Source: JACCZR01 sp035296565
GTDB lineage: Bacteria > Actinomycetota > Thermoleophilia > Solirubrobacterales > Thermoleophilaceae
Assembly (NCBI GenBank): GCA_035296565.1
Contig: DATHAQ010000012.1
Location: 28,226 to 92,225 of the forward strand
Direction of reading: 5' to 3'
DNA length: 64,000 bases
The notes beneath the pieces were generated by a model. That model was not told the origin of the DNA. It saw only the letters and a program-made list of their open reading frames with translations, and did not search any database. Each line of letters begins with the position of its first letter. Positions within the stretch are counted from its first letter, which is position 1. Both the position numbers and the translations under genes were made by a program. Below, one piece after another: positions 59,979 through 64,000 of this stretch.

Positions 59979-61565
59979 CTAGGCGGCCAGGGCGCGCTCG
60001 ACGATCGCTTCGGCGTCGACCTGGGTGGGCAGCGTGCCGAACGCGCGGCCGCTGTGGCCGTGCAGGCGCGAGGCGCAGAAGGCGTGCGCGACCTCCGGCG
60101 GCGCGTGGCGCACCAGGAGGCTGCCCTGCAGCCCCAGGGCGAGGTCCTCGACCAGCCGGCGAGCTTCCCACTGGGGGTCGGTGACCGGCGAGCCACGGAG
60201 CTTGTCGAGGTGCCCGTCGAAGCGGAGGTCGCCGCCGCGGGCCTGCTCCAGCTCGGCCATGAAGGCGGGCAACGCGTCGGGCTCCTTGCTCATGACGCGC
60301 AGGACATCCAGCGCCGCCACGTTGCCCGAGCCCTCCCAGATGGAGTTCAGCGGCGAGTCGCGGAGCAGCCGCGGCATGCCGGATTCCTCAACGTAGCCGT
60401 TGCCGCCCAGGCACTCCAGCGCCTCGGCGGCGTGCACCGGGGCGCGCTTGCAGACCCAGTACTTGCTGACGGCGGTGGCCAGGCGGCGGAAGGGCGCATC
60501 GGCCTCGTCGTAGGCCCGGGCCACGCGCATGGCGGTGGCGGTGGCAGCCTCGGACTCGATCGCCAGGTCGGCAAGGACGTTGCGCATCAGCGGTTGCTCG
60601 GCGAGCGGCGCCCCGAAGGCCGACCGGTGGCGGGCGTGGTGGACGGCCTGAGCCGTTCCCCAGCGCATCCCGGCCGCCGAGCCGATCAGGCAGTCCAAAC
60701 GGGTGTGGTTGACCATGCGCGTGATCGCTGCGACGCCGCGGCCCGCCTCGCCGACCAGGTGCCCCTTGACGCCGTGGAACTCGACCTCGGATGAAGGCAG
60801 CGAGCGGGTGCCCAGCTTGTCCTTGAGGCGCTGCACGCGGAAGCCGGGGTCCTCGCCCTCGATGAGGAAGCAGGACAGCCCCTCGGGGCCCTGGGCGAGC
60901 GTGAGGAAGATGTCGCACGGCGGATAGGAGCAGAACCACTTGTGGCCGGTGATCTCGTACATGCCATCGCCCGCCGGCTCGGCCGACGTGGTGTTGGCCC
61001 GCACGTCCGAGCCGCCCTGCTTCTCGGTCATGGCCATGCCCGCCAGCGCGCCGTCGTCGAGCGAGGGGAGGGTCAGGCGCGGCTCCCACTCGGCCGCCAG
61101 CTCCTCGTTGAGGCGCAGCGCGGGGATCACCGAGTAGGTCATCGACACCGGGCACATCACGCCCGCGTTGGCCTGGCTCCACAGGAACATCAGGCCCGCA
61201 CGCACCACGTGGGCGCCCTCGCGGGGGTCGCGCCAGGGCAGCGAGTGGATCTCGCGCTCGACGGCCTGGCGCAGCAGCCAGTCCCAGGAGGGATCGAGCT
61301 CGACCTCGTCGATGCGGTTGCCGTAGCGGTCGTGCGTCCGGAGCCGGGGCTCGTTGCGCTCGGCGCGCTCGGAGTGCTCGATGGTCTCGGGCGTGCCGGC
61401 CAAGGCGCCGGTGTCGCGCAGGCGGTGCTCGCCCCAGGCACCGCCCTCGCGGGCCACGCCCTCGCTCAGCGCGAGGTCGGCGTCGAAGACGTTGTAGGGG
61501 GCCAGCGGCGGGGGCTGGTTGAGCACCTCGTGGGTTTCAGGCGACTGGCGCCAGGCGACGGCCAT
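59979..61565 (-). CDS. aidB: AidB-family acyl-CoA dehydrogenase-like protein
   Basis: A 528-residue flavoprotein matching E. coli AidB along its length: VLNQPPPLAPYNVFDADLAL at the start (AidB-type domain), GMAMTEKQGGSDVRANTT, GHKWFCSYP, RLKDKLGTRSLPSSEVEF and ESGMPRLLRDSPLNSIWEGS. AidB is induced by alkylation damage, has weak isovaleryl-CoA dehydrogenase activity and binds DNA; its true role is unsettled. Its companion genes here (crotonase downstream, TetR upstream) favour acyl-CoA metabolism. ATG at 61565 lies within the TetR gene end. Confidence 0.88.
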   Translation of the reverse strand: MAVAWRQSPETHEVLNQPPPLAPYNVFDADLALSEGVAREGGAWGEHRLRDTGALAGTPETIEHSERAERNEPRLRTHDRYGNRIDEVELDPSWDWLLRQAVEREIHSLPWRDPREGAHVVRAGLMFLWSQANAGVMCPVSMTYSVIPALRLNEELAAEWEPRLTLPSLDDGALAGMAMTEKQGGSDVRANTTSAEPAGDGMYEITGHKWFCSYPPCDIFLTLAQGPEGLSCFLIEGEDPGFRVQRLKDKLGTRSLPSSEVEFHGVKGHLVGEAGRGVAAITRMVNHTRLDCLIGSAAGMRWGTAQAVHHARHRSAFGAPLAEQPLMRNVLADLAIESEAATATAMRVARAYDEADAPFRRLATAVSKYWVCKRAPVHAAEALECLGGNGYVEESGMPRLLRDSPLNSIWEGSGNVAALDVLRVMSKEPDALPAFMAELEQARGGDLRFDGHLDKLRGSPVTDPQWEARRLVEDLALGLQGSLLVRHAPPEVAHAFCASRLHGHSGRAFGTLPTQVDAEAIVERALAA

Positions 61566-62178
61566 GGGCGATCTCCTCTCGGGGGACGGCGTCGGTGCAG
61601 AGCTTGACCAAGGTGGCCACGAGCCGGTCGTGCTCGGGCGGCGAGGCCTCGGACAAGGGGCCGACGAGCGCCTCGCCCAGGGCGCCGACCAGCGCGGCGG
61701 CCACTGTGGAGGTGTCGTGGGGAGGGAGCTCGCCGGCGGCGACTCCCTCGTCGAGGGTGCGGGCGAAGGCGTCGCGGTAGCCCTTGCGCAGCACGAGGCG
61801 CTCGGCCTCGACCGCGGGGTCCACCGGCTCGGCGAGCTGCGACCAGGCCAGCCGCTTGCCCGCCAGCGCCCGGCGGGCGAAGGCCTCGGCCGCGGCGGCG
61901 ATCCTCTCGAGCGTGCTGCCGCCGGTCTCGGCCACGGTGCGCTCCACCACGGCGAGCTCGCGGTGCGCCGCGCGGCGGAAGACCTCGGCGAACAGCTCGG
62001 CCTTGGAGCCGAAGTGGCGGTAGACGCTCCCGGTGGCCACGCCGGCCCGGGTCGCGACGGCCTGCACGCCCGCCGAGGCGTACCCGCCCTCGGCCACCTG
62101 GGCGAGAGCGGCGTCGACGATCGCCGCGCGCGTCTGCGCCTGGCGGCGCTGGGTCTTCTCGGTCGGCCGGTACGGCAT
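61537..62178 (-). CDS. TetR family transcriptional regulator
   Basis: A 213-residue repressor. The helix-turn-helix is AGVQAVATRAGVATGSVYRHFGSKAELFAEVF (residues ~31-60); the rest is a helical ligand domain with Arg/Glu-rich helices. I chose ATG 62178 rather than an in-frame start at 62220 because a palindromic operator (62193-62208) sits directly upstream and the family N terminus starts here. Its 3' end overlaps aidB by 29 nt, so it heads a TetR-aidB-crotonase operon and probably represses it in response to an acyl-CoA or similar ligand. Confidence 0.88.
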   Translation of the reverse strand: MPYRPTEKTQRRQAQTRAAIVDAALAQVAEGGYASAGVQAVATRAGVATGSVYRHFGSKAELFAEVFRRAAHRELAVVERTVAETGGSTLERIAAAAEAFARRALAGKRLAWSQLAEPVDPAVEAERLVLRKGYRDAFARTLDEGVAAGELPPHDTSTVAAALVGALGEALVGPLSEASPPEHDRLVATLVKLCTDAVPREEIAHGRRLAPVA

Positions 62179-62192
62179 TGCGCGGTCAAGAA

Positions 62193-62208
62193 GTGAACCA
62201 CGATTCAC
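62193..62208. promoter_or_regulatory. TetR operator candidate upstream of the tetR-aidB operon
   Basis: GTGAA-CCACGA-TTCAC is a 5-bp palindrome with 6-bp spacer, 15 bp upstream of the ATG at 62178, where it would overlap the promoter. It fits autoregulation by the TetR protein. Confidence 0.55.
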
Positions 62209-62259
62209 GACTTCGCGCAAGCCGCTCTCGCCCGAGCCTTCCGAACAGGGAGCCCCGAG

Positions 62260-63507
62260 CTATCGCGTCAAGGGGTAAGCGTCCCGTCGACGGCGTCGGT
62301 GGCCTCGCAGACCGTCGCGGGGGACTCGTGCTCCTAGGCGTATCGCGGGGCGGCCGACGGCGTAGTAGCTGACGATCGACAGGAGGAGTGAGATCGCAAA
62401 GCTCGCGAAGAGCCAGGCCATACGACCGGGGGAGTGCAGCCAGCCCGCATTCTGGAGGTAGAGCATCACCGGCAGGTGCCATAAGAAGAACCCGTAGGAC
62501 ACCGTCGCGAAAGACGTAAGCGCGCGATTTCCCAGCGCTCGCCGACTCCAGCCCCGCTTGGTGTCTCCGAAGACGGCGGGCAGCAGTAAGGCGACCGCCG
62601 CGGCCAGGGTCAGCTCTTTGTACGCAATGTAAGCGACCGTCCCCCTTGGCGAGTACGTTCCCCCTCCGATGGCAGCAACCCAGAACAGGCACACGCCCAC
62701 CAGCACCGGCAACCAGGGCTGACGGTCGATCAGACCCAGCAGCTTCGACTCCCGCCCTGCTTCGGCCACGACAACGCTCAAGACGGCTAGCGCCATTCCC
62801 GCCGCAAACACGTCGAGGAAGGCCGGCAGCATGTAAAGCTGCGCGGTCGAGGTCGCGAGCCCCAGGCCCGGCACCTTCGGCGCGGACGCGAAGAAGTAGG
62901 CCTTCCACACGATCGCTCCCACGGCTAGGCCTCCCAGCGGCAAGAGCTCGGAAGCAAGGAACGATGCCCCGCCGAGGGAGCCCAGACGCCGAAGGAGCCA
63001 AGCCCAAATTGGAAGCAGCGCGTAGAAGCTGAGCTCGACGCAAAGGCTCCACGCAGGACCGATGCCCCTCTGGATGTTCGACGAGTCATAGATCTGAAGG
63101 AACCCGAAGTAGGTGATGAGGCCCTTAGGGGCGAACACGTAGTCCAACCCCAACGCCAGGGCAGCGACCGGGAGAACGAGCCAGTACTGCGGCACGATCC
63201 GAAGCAGACGGCGAATGGCGTAAGGCGCGGTGGCGGGCGGGACCGAGCCGCTGAGCCGGGCTTGAACGAAAGGGCGGTAGAGCAGGAAGCCGGAGAGCAG
63301 TAGAAAGATCTCGAGTGGCAGCTCAAGTCGATCGAGCAGGGCCTTCGGGGTAAGTCCCGTGCTCGCGAGGATTAGGAGCGCATGGGCCGCAAAGACGCCG
63401 AGCGCGGCTACCCCTCGCGCCGAGTGAAGTAGCGGGAAGGAGGGGGTAGCGAGGTTTGCCGGGGCCTCGGTGCCTACGGGCCGCGACTGCCCCACGATGC
63501 TGGTCAC
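62260..63507 (-). CDS. Acyltransferase 3 family membrane protein (OafA/YrhL-like)
   Basis: A 415-residue polytopic acyltransferase with about ten helices. Family motifs are FPLLHSARGVAALGVFAAHA (the R-x-x-A and catalytic His region), LSGFLLYRPFVQARL, RRLLRIVPQYWLVLP, GPAWSLCVELSFYALLPI and SYGFFLWHLPVMLYL. Members acetylate surface sugars or transfer other acyl groups. GTG at 63507 overlaps the upstream gene stop as GTGA. It ends in a basic tail. Codon third positions look less G/C-biased than in the core genes, hinting at a more recent arrival. Confidence 0.87.
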   Translation of the reverse strand: MTSIVGQSRPVGTEAPANLATPSFPLLHSARGVAALGVFAAHALLILASTGLTPKALLDRLELPLEIFLLLSGFLLYRPFVQARLSGSVPPATAPYAIRRLLRIVPQYWLVLPVAALALGLDYVFAPKGLITYFGFLQIYDSSNIQRGIGPAWSLCVELSFYALLPIWAWLLRRLGSLGGASFLASELLPLGGLAVGAIVWKAYFFASAPKVPGLGLATSTAQLYMLPAFLDVFAAGMALAVLSVVVAEAGRESKLLGLIDRQPWLPVLVGVCLFWVAAIGGGTYSPRGTVAYIAYKELTLAAAVALLLPAVFGDTKRGWSRRALGNRALTSFATVSYGFFLWHLPVMLYLQNAGWLHSPGRMAWLFASFAISLLLSIVSYYAVGRPAIRLGARVPRDGLRGHRRRRRDAYPLTR

Positions 63508-64000
63508 CGCTGGAACTCCCTGGTCACAGGCAGACGGCGTCCACGCGGAGAGACCTCGCGCGCGAGCAGCGCAACCCAGCAGGACCACACGGCCAGCGCC
63601 GCGGCGTAGTATGCGCCGAGCAACCAGCGTGCGGAGTGGGGGGCGGTGTAGAAGATCAGGGCCGATGGCAGGGCCACGAGCTGCACGGCGAGCGCTGCGC
63701 GCAGGTGGCCCGCAAGGAGCAGGAACACCAGCCCCCACGGGAGGTACTGAAAGGCGAAGTTCGTGCCGAAGACGAAAAAGACCAGCCACAGCAGCAGAGT
63801 CGCTTGCCTCGGGCCGGTACGAGCTCGAACCAGGAGTGCAAACGCGACCCCGATGACCGGCGCGGTGATCCACACGCCATGGAGCCCGACGACGCGACCG
63901 AGCCCGGAGACATCCTGGCGATCTCCGAACAGCCAAGGCTCTGCCCAGGATGGGTCGGACAGGAGTGCGAGCCCTCCGAAGCCTGGGACGCCTCCGTATG
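63504..64000 (-). CDS. Polytopic membrane protein, C-terminal part (cut by window edge)
   Basis: The frame is open from the window edge to 63504 (at least 165 residues) and contains YGGVPGFGGLALLSDPSW, VVGLHGVWITAPVIGVAFAL, TLLLWLVFFVFGTNFAF, LPWGLVFLLLAGHLRAA and LLGAYYAAALAVWSCWVALL, about five membrane helices. This pattern resembles the C-terminal half of GT-C type or DUF2029-like glycosyltransferases, but no catalytic motif is in view. It is coupled to the acyltransferase, so both are probably part of a surface-glycan locus beyond the edge. Confidence 0.6.
   Translation of the reverse strand, partial: YGGVPGFGGLALLSDPSWAEPWLFGDRQDVSGLGRVVGLHGVWITAPVIGVAFALLVRARTGPRQATLLLWLVFFVFGTNFAFQYLPWGLVFLLLAGHLRAALAVQLVALPSALIFYTAPHSARWLLGAYYAAALAVWSCWVALLAREVSPRGRRLPVTREFQR

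Overview
The window is a GC-rich bacterial chromosome segment with strongly G/C-biased third codon positions and tightly packed, mostly short operons. It looks like an Actinomycetota genome, probably of the Thermoleophilia (Solirubrobacterales/Gaiellales) type. Supporting signs are a DUF2510 protein, an Rpf-like muralytic protein under a CRP-type site, an Rv2578c-type radical SAM protein, a FabG4/FadA2 locus like mycobacterial Rv0242c/Rv0243, and the actinobacterial order rpmE - (DUF1385) - prfA - prmC - sua5/tsaC - glyA - wecA - atpI - atpBEFHAGDC. The class-level call is inference. I saw no rRNA, tRNA, CRISPR array or transposase.

Layout. 1-3.7 kb: fatty-acid enzymes (FabG4-like, thiolase, acyl-CoA dehydrogenase) and a DUF2510 membrane protein. 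3.7-6.6 kb: two terminator hairpins, a protein with a prepilin-like N terminus, and a substrate-binding lipoprotein overlapping a CDF metal transporter. 6.7-11.4 kb: a lipid-turnover operon (patatin, acyltransferase, an SRPBCC domain in frame with an acyl-CoA synthetase, a coiled-coil membrane protein). 11.4-20.9 kb: Rpf-like protein, leucyl aminopeptidase, thiolase, HAD phosphatase, UV endonuclease, and a two-part cobalamin mutase whose active-site residues indicate isobutyryl-CoA mutase, with a secreted glycosidase between its subunits. 20.9-23 kb: MarR regulator and MFS exporter. 23.2-28.1 kb: etfB-etfA-ETF:quinone oxidoreductase, then a decayed partial duplicate of the oxidoreductase beyond an aldo/keto reductase, with structured repeats. 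28.4-36.9 kb: gpsA, rpmE, prfA, prmC, tsaC, glyA, fetAB. 36.9-39.3 kb: small membrane proteins. 39.4-44.2 kb: surface-polysaccharide genes ending in wecA. 44.2-47.5 kb: radical SAM protein, YjbQ and a GGDEF/HD-GYP hybrid. 47.5-55 kb: the complete F-type ATP synthase operon. 55-64 kb: a GT4-GT2 fusion, a VOC/ATP-grasp pair, a TetR-aidB-crotonase operon and a membrane acyltransferase next to a truncated membrane protein.

How it works together. Much of the window serves acyl-CoA catabolism and its energy output: acyl-CoA dehydrogenases reduce ETF, ETF:QO passes electrons to quinone, thiolases and a crotonase finish the carbon chemistry, the mutase handles branched or short acyl-CoAs, and the ATP synthase uses the resulting proton gradient.

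Most notable: the ATP synthase alpha and beta subunits both end in long Asp/Ser/Glu tails built from in-frame DNA repeats, and beta has a further acidic insertion in its N-terminal domain. Also notable are a recurring TANNNT box 6-12 nt upstream of start codons (leaderless transcription), three CTG starts overlapping the preceding stop as CTGA, a perfect CRP palindrome near rpf, an ETF:QO lacking one of four Fe-S cysteines, and a family of terminator hairpins sharing the same stem and loop.
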